Assembly (NCBI RefSeq): GCF_902459465.1
Contig: NC_047063.1
Coordinates: forward strand, 18,999,685-19,063,684
Length of the DNA: 64,000 nt
Direction of reading: 5' to 3'
Source: Asterias rubens
Taxonomy: Eukaryota; Echinodermata; Asteroidea; Forcipulatida; Asteriidae
Notes under the pieces: generated by a model
Databases searched by the model: none
The model's input: only the letters and a program-made list of their open reading frames with translations
What the model was told of the DNA's origin: nothing
In this document: positions 11,368 through 23,029 of the stretch, in pieces
Position numbering within the stretch: position 1 is the stretch's first letter
Layout: every line of letters begins with the position of its first letter
Translations under genes and position numbers: made by a program

Positions 11368-11734
11368 ATATGTTCACTGAGTACCTTTTTGCATTGCTTT
11401 GGTTAGGCTAGTATTTGTATAGTTTCCTAAGGCTAATGGCAGTACTTCAAGGGTATGTTTCAAACATTTGTTGTTTTTTCATTGTGCTTTATTTGTTTAT
11501 TTTGTTAATTGTTAATTTTCTTGCAATTCAGCTGATGCTGCAATTTTGTAAAATTGTGTAATTAACCAATCGATGAATGAATTAATGAATGGCAGAGTTG
11601 GTTTGGCTACAGGAAAGTCTTCAGTTCAGGATTTCAGTTATTCAGGTTTTAGCACAAGAAAAACTACTCCAGACCTAAAATGTGTATTTTTCATTTTGAT
11701 TTATTTTGTGAACAGAGACACCTAATTTGAGAAG

Positions 11735-13983
11735 ATGACCAATCAATTGTTGATGATTTGTTTAAGTCTCTGTGCTCTGTGGCAGCCCTCGTTGGGACAG
11801 GAGGAGCACATACTACTCACACTGAATGAAGAGACCAGTGAGCTGCAAGAAGTCGCCTGCGATAAATTCAAGTACTACGCAGTGGAGGTCACTGACCCCT
11901 GCCGTGACCTCAGAGTCAGGGTAAGGCTTTATATTTGTCTTTTTTTTATTACACATCCAATATTACAAATGTTTAGTGTTAGATGTGGGAGGAGAACCCC
12001 CAAAGGTGGAAAACCCACTTAAATCTGGTATTAAGTGCACTTAAAACCCAATCCACATCACATGCAAGGTCTTGGTGCAAGACGTTTCTCATTTTCCTTT
12101 CACGCACAGCGCAGCCATCTCACCAACGGCGTCCGCATCGACCGCCCCATACATCCACCTGACTTAATGTATGGGGCGGTCGATGCGGGCGCTGTTTGTG
12201 AGTTGGCCGCGCTGTGTGTGAAAGGAAAACGAGAAACGTCTTGCACCACCTAGGCTCCAGTCTGAGGTGGGATTCATACCAGGGTCAACTGAGGTGAAAG
12301 GCAGGGAAAGAAACCACTGAGCAAACCTCAGTGATCCCCTTACTAGGCTTGTATTGTTTGGGAGATTTTCAGATTGGTGACATCAAACTAATATCTGGCT
12401 CATTGATTGTTCTCATATCTGCACCTGACTCAGGAGACTTCAACTATGACTACGGTAGACTTAATTACAGGTCTGAGATCGTCATTATTTTTCTGCATCA
12501 GCTGCACCAAATGCCCCCCGCCCTCTCAGCAAGTAGACACTGTATTCAGCTGAAACTTTAAGAAGTGACTTTTAATTGTATGCCTTTCTCTTTGGAACAG
12601 CGCCCACTTCAAATCAGATAGGCAGATACTTGTTCTCAATTCAAGACACATCTCAAAACTTGTGCTCAATTCAAGACACATCTCAAAACTTATCTATTTT
12701 GAAAACCATAGCTTTCAAATTGTGGTTGTCTTTGTGTATGTCGCCGAGTTCAATTGTTTTTTTTGCGACAGGAGTGTCATCATTGACAGACATGGCGCAC
12801 TAGAAATGTTCAATTATAATTATTACGTTTACAAAAACTGAACTAAATGTATCCCTTTCTTCCCAACTCTATAAAACCCCAGGTGAACCATGTGGAGGGG
12901 GAGCCAGACCTATACATTGCTAAAGGTAACAACAAGTACCCAAATGAGACCACATTAGCTTGGACGTCCTACCAGTGGGGTTCAGAGGACCTTACGGTCT
13001 CCAGCTGGGACCCAGAATTTGAAGTTGGCTTTTTCTACATTGGTGTGCATGCCTACTGCGGAGATGATGTCTCAACTGGCCGCACTCGTAAGTGTTGATG
13101 AGTATAGCGCCCTCTGGGGACCATGTTTGTGCTAAATATTTTAATTCTGAGCAGTGTTGTAGCAACGGTGGGGGCGGGCCTGCCAAGAACTAACAAATTT
13201 CGCCCAGCAGTCTGAAAAAAATATACTGTGCAACCCAGCACAGAAAAGAACCCACTTCAGCAATGATGGCCCCATATCTAAACAAAAATAATTTTGTGCT
13301 GGGCAGCCCAGTGTGTTTTGCTCAGATTGCTGAGCCAATTTTTTAGCTCTTGGCAGGCCCGCCCGGCATTGCCAACCCTGGCTACCTTGCTGAAAATGTT
13401 TTCCTTTTGTCTTTGTCAATGTTTTCAAACAGCATCCAAGTTCAGCCTCCTGGCAGAGAGTGTGGAGACAACCCACCCCCACACTGAAATCACTGTCGAA
13501 CGTCAAATAAGGAATGAGAGTATCAATGCGGAAGCGTACCGCTACTATCGATTTTGCCTCCCGTCACGGTGTACCGACGTGAAGCTGACGCTTGAACACT
13601 GCCTGGACGCGGCCGTTTGCCCGAACAGCTACGGCTACCCAGAGCTTCTTATCTCTAGGTCCATTGTCCAGCCCAAGATCAGTGATCACGCCTGGAAGCT
13701 CGCTTCAATCCGTCGAAGCATCACCTTGCGGAACGACGACCCGGACGTCCAGCCTGGCCACCATTTTGTCAGCGTTTACGGGTGGTGTACGCCAGACCAG
13801 TTTTGTTCAGACTATAATACTTGTGGTCCATGCGCGTTTGTACCCAACATGCCGTACAACCTGACCTTGACCATGACAACGGTTGCCGACTGTTCCACCG
13901 CCAGTGCTTCTACTTTATTTCCAACAGCTTTTCTCACTTTTTGTTCTGCAGTCATTGTTTTGTCCCACGTATTAAAAGACTAA
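11735..13983 (+). CDS. Secreted, probably GPI-anchored protein with two PPC-like domains
   Basis: Coding exons are 11735-11920, 12883-13087 and 13433-13983. Lengths 186, 205 and 551 sum to 942 bases, giving 313 aa with continuous phase (0, then 1). Donors are GTAAGG and GTAAGT; acceptors end CCCCAG and AAACAG. The protein opens with a signal peptide (MTNQLLMICLSLCALWQPSLG). The first half has the pattern GEPDLYIAKGN ... GFFYIGVHAY seen in pre-peptidase C-terminal (PPC) beta-sandwich domains. The second half repeats it more loosely (YRYYRFCLPS ... GHHFVSVYGWC) and is cysteine-rich. The C-terminus (TASASTLFPTAFLTFC onward, ending HVLKD) looks like a GPI-attachment signal: small residues, then a hydrophobic tail. 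The function is unknown. PPC homology and GPI anchoring are inferences; the exon structure is well supported. Confidence 0.75.
11984..12328 (-). mobile_element. tRNA-derived SINE, type 2, split by a foldback insertion
   Basis: The left part (gggaggagaaccccc ... ttaaaacccaatccac) and the right part (gggattcataccagggtcaactgaggtgaaaggcagggaaagaaaccactgagc) match the continuous type 2 SINEs at 23836 and 56500. They are separated here by the hairpin element at 12074-12247. The whole lies in intron 1 of the secreted-protein gene. Confidence 0.6.
12074..12247. mobile_element. Foldback (hairpin) element with arms of about 80 bp
   Basis: The left arm begins GGTGCAAGACGTTTCTC and runs to the ATACAT near 12163. 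The right arm is its inverse, ending GAGAAACGTCTTGCACC. The loop is about ten bases. The arms differ at only a few positions. It is inserted in a type 2 SINE and encodes no protein. Confidence 0.85.
12578..12820 (+). pseudogene. LINE reverse-transcriptase 3' end, broken
   Basis: In one frame it reads LWNSA, and after a frameshift QFKTHLKTYLF followed by stop. This is the conserved C-terminal signature of CR1/L2/RTE-type LINE polymerases. A 30-bp piece (CTCAATTCAAGACACATCTC plus AAAACTTGTG) is duplicated in tandem at about 12634-12693. It ends near gcgcactagaaatgttcaattataattatt, a typical LINE tail. It lies in intron 1 of the secreted-protein gene. Confidence 0.65.
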
Positions 13984-15750
13984 AACCACTTTCTTCCTCT
14001 GTTCAGACCAGGGCACAATTTTAAAGAGCGGCTCTTAGCACACAAAGTAGCTAAGCACACCAAAACTATGCTATCGCTTTGCTCAATGGTCACATGTACA
14101 ATTTGTGGCTGTTATCCTGCTCATTTACACTATAAGTAGAAAATCGCTAAGCAATATTTTCTACTGAAGCAACTCTGTGAAATTAGGCACTCCACATTAT
14201 TTTAGAGCTGCTTTAAAAATGAGCTAAGCACAGCTAACATGGTCTACCAAAATAATGTTATCAGCCAAAAAAATAGTGCTTCATGGTCCATTTGAGACTG
14301 GTATCCTGCTCTATTATGCTTAGCTGGAAATTATTAACCCATTCTTTCTGTTTGAGCATCTCTATGGAATCGGTCTCTGAGCTTCTACCTGTTGTCTTTG
14401 CCATCCAAAGTAATTATCAGTGCTTTTCTGTTGTGGCAAAATTTGGAACAAAATTGTTAGGCTAAACATTATTGGTGTTGGAAATGGTCATTTAATTTTA
14501 CCAAGCTAAAAATTCAAATCTTTTTCTAATTATAGCAATGTTACGAATAGGTGGCCGAATATTAAGTTTATCTTCAATGTATTTTGACTGCCAAAATGGC
14601 AAACAATTGGCAGACTGTAGCTGTAGCTGTGTGTGATTTAGTGCAAGAGGTTCGGTTGTAGTCGAGACCTGTAGGTCCGAGACCGAGGGGGGGGGGGGGG
14701 GGGGGAGACCTACATGTTCATCACTCGCAAGGGGTTTCCACAGTCAAGTCAGTCAAACACAGTTTTGGAACTTTAGACATTATGTATAATTATAGCACTC
14801 TGCATGTGGTCAGAATGTGATGTCCCCGCCAGTTGCAAATATGTACCAAGAAACTGCAAACATTAATGTAGTGCATTAAAGGTGTGATGAGCTTACCCGT
14901 ATGTTCTTGTGGGGTATTTACCACAATAGAACAGTGGACCCCACAGAGGAATTCTTTAGAAAAATGTATAATAGAGTAATGATAACATGACCCCACACGC
15001 CTGATATGTAAGGTTGGGTGTTTTGGTGAGGGGGTTGATACCAGTGTTGTAGGTCTCGACAACCGGTCTCAAATTTTATTAACAGTGTTATAGGGAGTGG
15101 AATGTTAAAGTTATCTTCTTTTCAATGCAAGTTTATCAATCAGATAATGAGATTTTTGTGTATAATTGGTGTTGATGGAAAACCTAAGTATTGTGTGTGT
15201 GATCATACTCCTTCAAGTAATTGTATTTTTGGTGTTTAAAATAGAAATAAGAAATCTGAAATTTGTGTGTTAGTTTATTATGATAAGCAATTTACATCAT
15301 GAGTTCTTTCAATCTAAGATATTTTTGACAAAATATTGTTCTTGTAATAATATAATTAATCTAATATATCTGGGATTAATTCTCACTCTTTGAATCAAGA
15401 TAAAGTACAGTATTTGCAAAATGCTGCATAGTAAGCTTACTCTCTGTGGATAAATATAAGGTACAATAATGCAACATGGTATCAAAATGCTGCACATGTA
15501 TGCTTACTTACTGAATTAGGTATACCGTATGCAAAGAAACAATCCTATTAGCTTACTTGATTCAAGATAAGCCGCAGTGTTCTTATTATCTGTGTGCCCA
15601 AAAGCTTACTGTACCTAGTATTTACCTACTTTGAATCAAAACATTGCCGTTTTACTTTGTTACTTTTACTGTTTATAGTGGTTTCTTATTTTTTTAAAGA
15701 TTTTTGGTACTTCCAGCAAAAGTTAACTACCGTGCCAAAGCGATCACAAC
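13984..15750. other. 3' flank of the secreted-protein gene, no further gene seen
   Basis: It holds degenerate copies of an 'aagctctgctaagca' type repeat (13990-14280), a G19 tract and AT-rich sequence. An ATTAAA near 14876 could be a poly(A) signal. Short frames such as 14283-14465 and 14790-15062 have no support. Confidence 0.45.
14687..14705. repeat. G19 homopolymer
   Basis: Nineteen consecutive G on the plus strand, preceded by gaccga. Confidence 0.95.
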
Positions 15751-16520
15751 TTTAAAGGCAGTGGACACTATTGGTCATTACTCAAAATAATTATCAGCAT
15801 AAAACCTTACTTGGTAACGAGTAATGGGGAGAGGTTGATAGTATAAAACATAGTGAGAAACGGCTTCCTCTGAAGTAACGTAGTTTTCGAGAAAGAAGTA
15901 ATTTTCCACGAATTTGATTTCGAGACATCAAGTTTAGAATTTGAGGTCTCGAAGTCAAGCATCAGAAAGCACACAACTTCGTGTGACAAGGGTGTTTTTT
16001 TATTTCATTATTATCTTGCAACGTCAGCGACCAATTGAGCTCAAATTTTCACAGGTTTGTTATTTCATGCATGATGAGATACACCAAGTGAGAAGACTGG
16101 TCTTTGACAATATTACCAATAGTGTCCACTGTCTTTAAAGGCAGTGGACACTATTGGTAATTACTCAAAATAATTATTGGCATAAAACCTTACTTGGTGA
16201 CGAGTAATGGAGAGAGGTTGATGGTATAAAACATTGTGAGAAACAGCTCCCTCTGAAGTGCCATAGTTTTAGAGAAAGACGTAATTTTCCACAAATTTGA
16301 TTTCGAGACCTCAGATTTAGAACTTGAGGTCTCGAAATCAACCATCTAAACGCACACAACTTCGAGGGACAAGGGTGTTTTTTTCTTTCATTGTTATCTC
16401 GCAAGTTCGATGACTGATTGAGCTCAAATTTTCACAGGTTTGTTATTTTATGCATATGTTGAGATACACCAACTGTGAAGACTAGTCTTTGACAGTTACC
16501 AATAGTGTCCATGCCTTTAA
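15751..16520 (+). mobile_element. Two family A MITEs in direct tandem
   Basis: The copies at 15751-16138 and 16134-16520 share one TTTAAA at the junction, the same arrangement as at 6740. Both have complete ends and the central palindrome. They differ in the centre (aagtttagaatttg versus agatttagaacttg), so they come from different sub-lineages rather than from one local duplication. Confidence 0.9.
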
Positions 16521-16655
16521 TATAATTATCGTCAGTTTGTATTTAAGGCAAATTTTTTATTATTAAAAAGGGTCTGTATACGGTTTTTTATGGTAACTTC
16601 AAATGTTTCAATCCTATATAAATATAGACAACCAAAATAACCCCAGGAGACTTTA

Positions 16656-17043
16656 TTTAAAGGCAGTGGACACTATTGGTAATTACTCAAAGTAATTTTT
16701 AGCATAAAACCTTTCTTGGTGACGAGTAATGGGGAGAGGTTGATGGTATAAAGCATTGTGAGAAACGGCTCCCTCTAAAGTGCCATAGTTTTCGAGAAAG
16801 AAGTAATTTTCCACGAATTTGATTTCGAGACCTCAGATTTAGAACTTGAGGTCTCGGAATCAACTATCTAAACGCACACAACTTCGTGTAACATGGGTGT
16901 TTTTTTCTTTCATTGTTATCTCGCAAGTTCGATGACTGATTGAGCTCAAATCTTCACAGGTTTTTTATTTTATGCATATGTTGAGATACACCAACTGTGA
17001 AGGCTAGTCTTTGACAATTACCAATAGTGTCCAGTGTCTTTAA
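16656..17043 (+). mobile_element. Family A MITE, near full length
   Basis: It starts TTTAAAGGCAGTGGACAC and ends GTGTCCAGTGTCTTTAA. The centre (agatttagaacttgaggtctcg) matches the 16134 copy closely and places the two in one subfamily. Confidence 0.9.
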
Positions 17044-18957
17044 GTGGTCGCGTGTTTGAGATATAACAGCAGCCCCTTCGAAGTGATGTTTCTCAGAAAT
17101 GCATTAAACTATCCAATATTGATGTTCTTATTACCACGTAAGTTTACATTAACGTTAGTTAACAGAGTCATTACTGCGAAAAAGGGCAAAAAAGCTTAGC
17201 GAAAAAGTTGAATCTCCAAAATTGGTTCACCGTCAGGCGACCTTTGGGGATTCAAATTTCCGTGGTGTCCATATGTAAATGCTGCAATCAGAGATATGGT
17301 TGATTCCCGCGGCTGTCGCCTCTCTTTTAAAAACACTTGCGATAGTTTTCGTATTTTAAGCTGACACTTTCATAGGTGACTTGTTTTGTTCCCACGTTTC
17401 TTGAAAAAAATGGCCTATAACCATTATTAACAATACATTCAATAACCAAACGATGAACCTACCTTTAAAGTAAAATAATGTTTGTATTCTCCCTCTATGC
17501 AACTCAATGTAATTTTTAAAACCGCTATTTTTTTTAAAGCAATCACCTTTGTGATGGGGAAATGGCGTTGCAATAAAAGATAATTTATTGCCAAAATATT
17601 AACAAGAAATTGTAGGGTTTTTTTTTTCTTTCGAAGTTACTCAAAGAAGGGGTTGGAATCGCTTGATAAAAATGTAATGTTGCCTTTAGTCTGTTGAAGA
17701 GGGAAATATAAGAAAATAATTGTATTGCGAGAAAAACTTTTTGCAAAGGGCTCGGGATTTTGGGTACATTTGTACGACACAAAACACCGTACTAATAAGG
17801 TCCACAAACTTACCCGGTTCAACGATAATGACATACAAATATTCCCTTACTGGGAAGAACAATTATCTTGTGAGCCGCCAAAAGTATTTTAGCACATGTA
17901 CAACGGATCTACTCTCCGCGCCCTTTCATTGCTCTAGCTGTGCTTTTCACATTTTCCGTAAAAAGTTCGCGATCATTAAAAATAATGAAGCTGAAACTTC
18001 ACAGGTAAATCTTCATTCACGGTGAGTAGGGATGTACGTCAAGGCCAAAATGAAACTTTAAAAAGTGATCTAGAAAAGGTGTAAGGATGTGGCCCGCGTT
18101 TTGCGCCTGTGATTGTTATAATTAATTAATTCAAGTAACCAATCAAAATACGGGTTTTTTTGTTCAATGTTGCACAACATCCCTGCTTCGATATTTTCTT
18201 TTAAAAAGGGGGTTGGGAAAGCAACTTCCTTTTATAATCACTTGCTCCTCGGGAAAATTCCTGCCATTTTGCATAGTGGCGATGAGAATGGAACCCCCAG
18301 CCACAACTCAGCTTGAAGCCAGCAGACGACGTTGTGACAACTCTTGCAACGAAAGTTTCTTTCGCGACATGTCGACAGTAGAGGGCGTAAACTAAAAGCA
18401 ATTATATCTTGACGGCATTATTTTCTTGGCAACCGAGTGTGACATGTGAAGGCTGTCGTGCTTGCTCGAGATCCTTTTCACTATTACTTCTCAGCAAATT
18501 AAGTATTGAAAACCAAATGATTGGAATCGACCAAGCAGGATATGCCCATCAATCACCCATCAAAGTCAAACGGAATGTCATGACTGTGTCTGCTCATCAG
18601 TGAAATGGTAATCATGATCATATTATTGCTTCCTCAACACAAAAACAGTTGACGTGTTTGGTTGCTGGTAGTGGTAGCCCCACTTGTTTGGCCAAGGATA
18701 GCTGAATCCTTTGGAGTGGGGCTAGGTTGCTGGTTACCGTTTGGTTTACCAAGTGTATAAAGGCCATATTGTCGGCTTAGTTGGTTTTAACATATGGAGA
18801 AAGAAACTTAATTTATAATGATATTTCAATTTTCATTTGTATTCATACTTATACTAGTACTACTACAATAAGGATAACTCACTCTACAAGTGTAACTTTC
18901 ACTGAGTGTAAGTGTAACTGTCATGACTGCACTGTGAAAACAACATTATTCGAGACT
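17044..18957. other. Intergenic stretch, no gene recognised
   Basis: Frames near 17720-18025 and 18201-18401 are open but lack domains and splice context. The CGACAGTAGAGGGCG at about 18372 is a short motif common in genomes of this kind. Nothing here can be called a gene. Confidence 0.4.
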
Positions 18958-19030
18958 GTCACTCAGTGTCAGTGACAGTGACACTGACAGTGACAAAGTC
19001 ACACTCACACAGGACAGTGTCACTGTCACT
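18958..19030. repeat. Self-complementary (CAGTGA/TCACTG) simple repeat
   Basis: Alternating GTCACTG and CAGTGAC units make a low-complexity stretch that can pair with itself in many registers. Confidence 0.85.
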
Positions 19031-19232
19031 GATTCTTTAGTGTCCATATAGTCGATTAAAAAATTTAAACCCACCAGTGACCATCCTACCAAAGTAGAGT
19101 CCCAAATGGTTGGTTTGGTTGGATGATGGAGTTTTTTTTTTAACCATTAATTTAGGTTTCACTTGAATTGAAGGCTAATTGATAAAATTAATGTCGGTCA
19201 CTTCGCACCCAACTCGCTTTGACCCAAGCCAC

Positions 19233-19320
19233 TTCGTACCCAAGTTACTTGTTCGTACCCAAGTTACTTGTTCGTACCCAAGTTACTTGTTCGTACCCAA
19301 GTTACTTGTTCGTACCCAAG
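19233..19320. repeat. 19-bp minisatellite, four to five units
   Basis: The unit CGTACCCAAGTTACTTGTT repeats almost perfectly. A related sequence in inverse orientation (GAAGTGACTTGGATACGAAG) lies at about 20693-20745. Confidence 0.9.
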
Positions 19321-19432
19321 TCAGGTCATATGTGAATGAATTGGGTACGGTTGTTGATACGAACGAAACAATTTGAAACAAACCTTTGTTTTGGGGTTGT
19401 TTTTTTCAAACTAAAGTTGGGGATTCGTTTTT

Positions 19433-19567
19433 GGATAACTTTCCGTATGGCGCCACCACTTTTTCACTAATTTTTACAAAAAGGGATAGGCCCTATCTCA
19501 TTGAGGTTATAAACTATATTAATTAATATCGAATTAAAAAGTGGTGGCGCCATACGGAAATGTTTCC
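19433..19567. mobile_element. Short MITE (family G), second copy
   Basis: It has the same inverted ends as 11234-11367 (ACTTTCCGTATGGCGCCACC and GGTGGCGCCATACGGAAA), with a different AT-rich core. Confidence 0.85.
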
Positions 19568-19663
19568 TTCGTTTTTGTTATCAGCACTGGTTATAAAACA
19601 TTCACACTTTAGGAGAGTTTTTAAAACGGCCAACGTAGTAATTTCTGGAGGAAAAGCTTGAGT

Positions 19664-20026
19664 TAAAGCCATTGGACAGTTTCGGTAAACACTAACAGTA
19701 TTGTCCAAAGGCCCACACTTCGTGTATCACAACTTATATAATGTAAAATAACAAACCTGTGAAAATTTAGGCTCAATCGATCATCAGAGTCGGGAGAAAG
19801 TAACAGGAAAACCCACCCTTGTTTCCGCACGTTTCGCCGTGTAATGACATGTGTTAAAAATAAATCCGAAATTCTCGACATGTAACGAGAATTGATAATT
19901 GTTTTAATGTTTTCTCAAAAAGTAAAGCAAGTCTTTCACCATTACCTTCTGTAAACCCTGTAAGTTATTTGTAAATCTGTGATTTTTTTTTTTTTTTGTG
20001 TTCCGAAAGTGTATAATGGCTTTAAA
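19664..20026 (+). mobile_element. Family B MITE (TTAA-ended)
   Basis: It begins GTTAAAGCCATTGGACAG and ends GTGTATAATGGCTTTAAA. Landmarks shared with the copies at 25362 and 32438 are TTTCCGCACGTTTCGCCGTG, attgttttaatgtt, aaaagtaaagca and taagttatttgtaaatctgtga. It abuts a family A MITE through one shared TTTAAA. Confidence 0.85.
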
Positions 20027-20412
20027 GGCAGTGGACACTGGTAATTACTCAAAATAATTATTGGCATAAAACCTTACTTGGTATCAAGTATTAGGGAGCT
20101 GTTGATAGTAAAAAACATTGTGAGAAATGGCTCCCTCTGAAGTAAAGTAGTTTTCGAGAAAGAAGTAATTTTCCACGAATTTGATTTCAAGACCTCAGAT
20201 TTAGAATTTGAGGTCTCGAAATCAAGCATCTGAAAGCACACAACTTTGTGTGACAAGGTTGTTTTTTCTTTCATTATCATCTCGCAACTTCGACGACCGA
20301 TTGAGCTCAAATTTTCACAGGTTTTTTATTTTATGACATCTATCTATGTTGAGATACACCAAGTGAGAAGACTGGTCTTTGACAATTACCAATAGTGTCC
20401 ACTGTCTTTAAA
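20021..20412 (+). mobile_element. Family A MITE
   Basis: It begins TTTAAAGGCAGTGGACACTG (a few bases of the tattgg end are missing) and ends GTGTCCACTGTCTTTAAA. It follows the family B element without a gap. Confidence 0.9.
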
Positions 20413-20782
20413 CATGCCCTCAGGGCGTGCCATTCTCTGTCGGACAAGTCAAAACTGGAGCACATGACTCAATGAGAAAATCGCGTCAAACTCAAAGTGA
20501 AGAACATTAATTCAGCAATAATAATAATAACTGGACCCTTTTTTAACAAAAGTAGTGAGCTGAACATTCATTCTGATCTTCCTGCAAGTCGTTTTTTAAT
20601 TACCGTGAAATATAATCAGTGTCGATGTCCACATGAAAGAAAATAATGAAGGCCGACCACTTCTGCCAGAGTCAGACCATGGTCAGACAGTTGGGGTAGG
20701 AAGTGACTTTGGTACGAAGTGACTTGGATACGAAGTGACCGACATCGAATAGAATTAGGACTATCTCTAAATTAGTTGGGGT

Positions 20783-20798
20783 GGTTCTGAAAAGAACC
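20783..20798 (-). other. Histone-mRNA-type 3' stem-loop sequence
   Basis: On the minus strand it reads CCAAC, then GGTTCTTTTCAGAACC, then ACCCC. The canonical histone stem-loop is GGCTCTTTTCAGAGCC with an ACCCA flank; here both stem sides carry compensating changes and the TTTC loop is exact. No histone reading frame lies upstream on the minus strand, so this is a relic or part of a dispersed repeat. A similar, more degraded version lies near 59888. Confidence 0.5.
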
Positions 20799-20851
20799 GT
20801 TGGTTAACTCGAGAATTAGGAAGACAATTCCTTGTGCTGTACATGTAAAGG

Positions 20852-20920
20852 TAGTTGCGATAGCGTAACCCTCCTCCCGACGGCCATCGTTGGGAGGAGG
20901 GTTACGTAATCGCAACATAA
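20852..20920. repeat. Hairpin with arms of about 27 bp
   Basis: GTTGCGATAGCGTAACCCTC is mirrored by its near inverse ending GAGGGTTACGTAATCGCAAC, with a roughly 10-base loop. It could be a small foldback element. Confidence 0.85.
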
Positions 20921-23029
20921 GTAAAGGAAGGGGGTTCATCATCCAACCCAGGTTGGACTCCTTCCTTGTATCATGGACGTCCTGTTTTTAAGATCAAGGT
21001 GTCCCTAAAGTCGTGGCAAATCAGTTGATATATGGCATCATTATTATTTTTTCCAATTCAAAGAAAAAGGCATACATAGTACCTCGAAAACAGGACAAGG
21101 GAGGATCTTGCAGTCAGATTGCAATAGTCGTTATCCTCCAGGTTACAAGACATCCAAAAATACTTCAGTCTCTGAAAAAATATGTGTCAAGATGGCCTGA
21201 AAGATGGCTTACTTTCTAGGAATTAAGTTTCACAAGAGTTTCAGGCAATATGTGCAAGTTTACACACACGCTCATCAAGGGAAAGATTTCCTTCAGCAAT
21301 TCTGGACCATTGAGCCGCAAAAATTGTGATATTTTAGCAGATTGTTGTATAATGATATACGTACAAGGGAAATCATTCAGCCGCATTACCACACGATTGT
21401 ACAGAATTGCACCGAAAGTGAAAATGGTGTGACAGTTAGAGCTCTGTATGTGAAGATTTGTTATCAACTTCACGGGCAGTGCACTTGGTGTATGATACAT
21501 TATATTGGCATTGTTGGCAACCCTACACATTACAGGCTGTAGTGTCATTTTGAAGCCCTGAAAAAGACAAGGAATACTAATAATTTTACTACAATCGAGA
21601 ATATACTGACTACTGACATTCTCTCAGCAATTTAGCAAGGTGACTAGCAAGTAGGTTCCAACGGCATCTCTGGCCGCAGCATTTGCGAATCGACATCAAC
21701 TCTCAGAAATCTTTTGGTGTGAAAAATTATTCATGAACCCCCCCTGCTTTGAAAAAGAATCTCAAAATAGTTCCAGCTGCAGTGTTCCTCCCCAAAGTTT
21801 TTATGGTCATTGATTTTTGGAGGGTTTACAGTTTACCACTATGCGACAGTAGCTCTACCTGAGCTAATTGTGAAGTGTTCAAGTTGAGACAAAAAATAAA
21901 AAATTATGAGAAGTCAGCTTTGAACTTCATGTCTTGTCTTTAGTCAATGTTTCTAAAATTGGACTTTTACCTGTTTTCATCAATTTAATTTTAGTGCAGC
22001 ATTGCACTTCATATTTTAGGATTTTATCTGTGAAATTCTGCAGAAGAAGAAATTCACTATGGAGAGTATGGACATGCTTTTGAAAACATGTACTTGTTGT
22101 ACTCGATGTCAACACAAAATAATCAATTTGTCATTAAGACATTATTATAAGCTAATTAGCTTATAATCAATGGCAATGCAAGTCCAGCTGTATGCATTAT
22201 ATACCAAATGTTTAATAGCCAGCGTGTTGTGTGTTGCTTAGTAACAGCAGTGCATCAATAGGCACTTATTAGTAGTGTGTGACTATTAAGTGAAGGCCGG
22301 CTGCGTGTGAACTATACGTATGAGGATACGTGTGCTTGCGGCGTTCCAGAAATGCTGACCTCTAGATCAATGAAAAGTGGATATTTTTGTCATAATACAA
22401 ACACTGATTGTAAACATACTACCATGTACTATGACTGCTCTATAATTTGACAAATTAACATGCTAGGGTTAGAATTAGCATTAGAGTTGTAGCCTTTGGG
22501 TTATGAAACAGGAAAATACACTATGGGATATAAGAACATGGAGATGTCAGAACATACAGTGTTGGTGTTTGGAACATTAAGGTGGGTAACGGAAGGACAC
22601 CATTGGCGTCCTTCTGTTACCGACCTTATTAATATTCATATTTTATAAACCAAAAGTTTTTCAGCCAAAAAGAGGAGGCCATTTTGAAGGCAGTCATTAA
22701 AAAAAGAAACTGTGACATTTGCTTGATGAAACTAATTTTAACTGTTAATGATATCCATGATTTAAATGTTGTTTAATGAGTCAAAACGTCCTTCCGTTAA
22801 CGTGGAATTGCCCACAAGGGTGTTATACTGAATAAATACTACATATTGTTGTTTATTTTTACATTTTGTTTCCCACTTTCTTGATATAGTGCTTCATCTT
22901 GAAGGATCTCCACACGACGAGAAAAGTCACGAAGCAGAAATGAAAATGACCAATAGAGTTTCGACACCCATGGTACTGAGAACTAATCAGAACCTGTAGC
23001 AGTCTTCACTGGAAAACCTCTGACTCAGC
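20921..23029. other. Upstream flank of the TRPV gene, no gene recognised
   Basis: It holds one hairpin (22577-22627) and scattered open frames, for example 21216-21548 minus, without domains. The TRPV promoter and any non-coding first exon should lie in its right half, but no core promoter element is clear. Confidence 0.4.
22577..22627. repeat. Hairpin with 20-bp arms
   Basis: AAGGTGGGTAACGGAAGGAC is followed, after accattggc, by GTCCTTCTGTTACCGACCTT. A further half copy (gtccttccgttaacg) is found near 22789. Confidence 0.85.

Noticed and set aside
13141-13506. 121-codon minus-strand frame
   Set aside because: It overlaps intron 2 and exon 3 of the secreted-protein gene on the other strand and contains an inverted repeat (gggcctgccaagaactaa / ttagctcttggcaggccc), which explains the openness.
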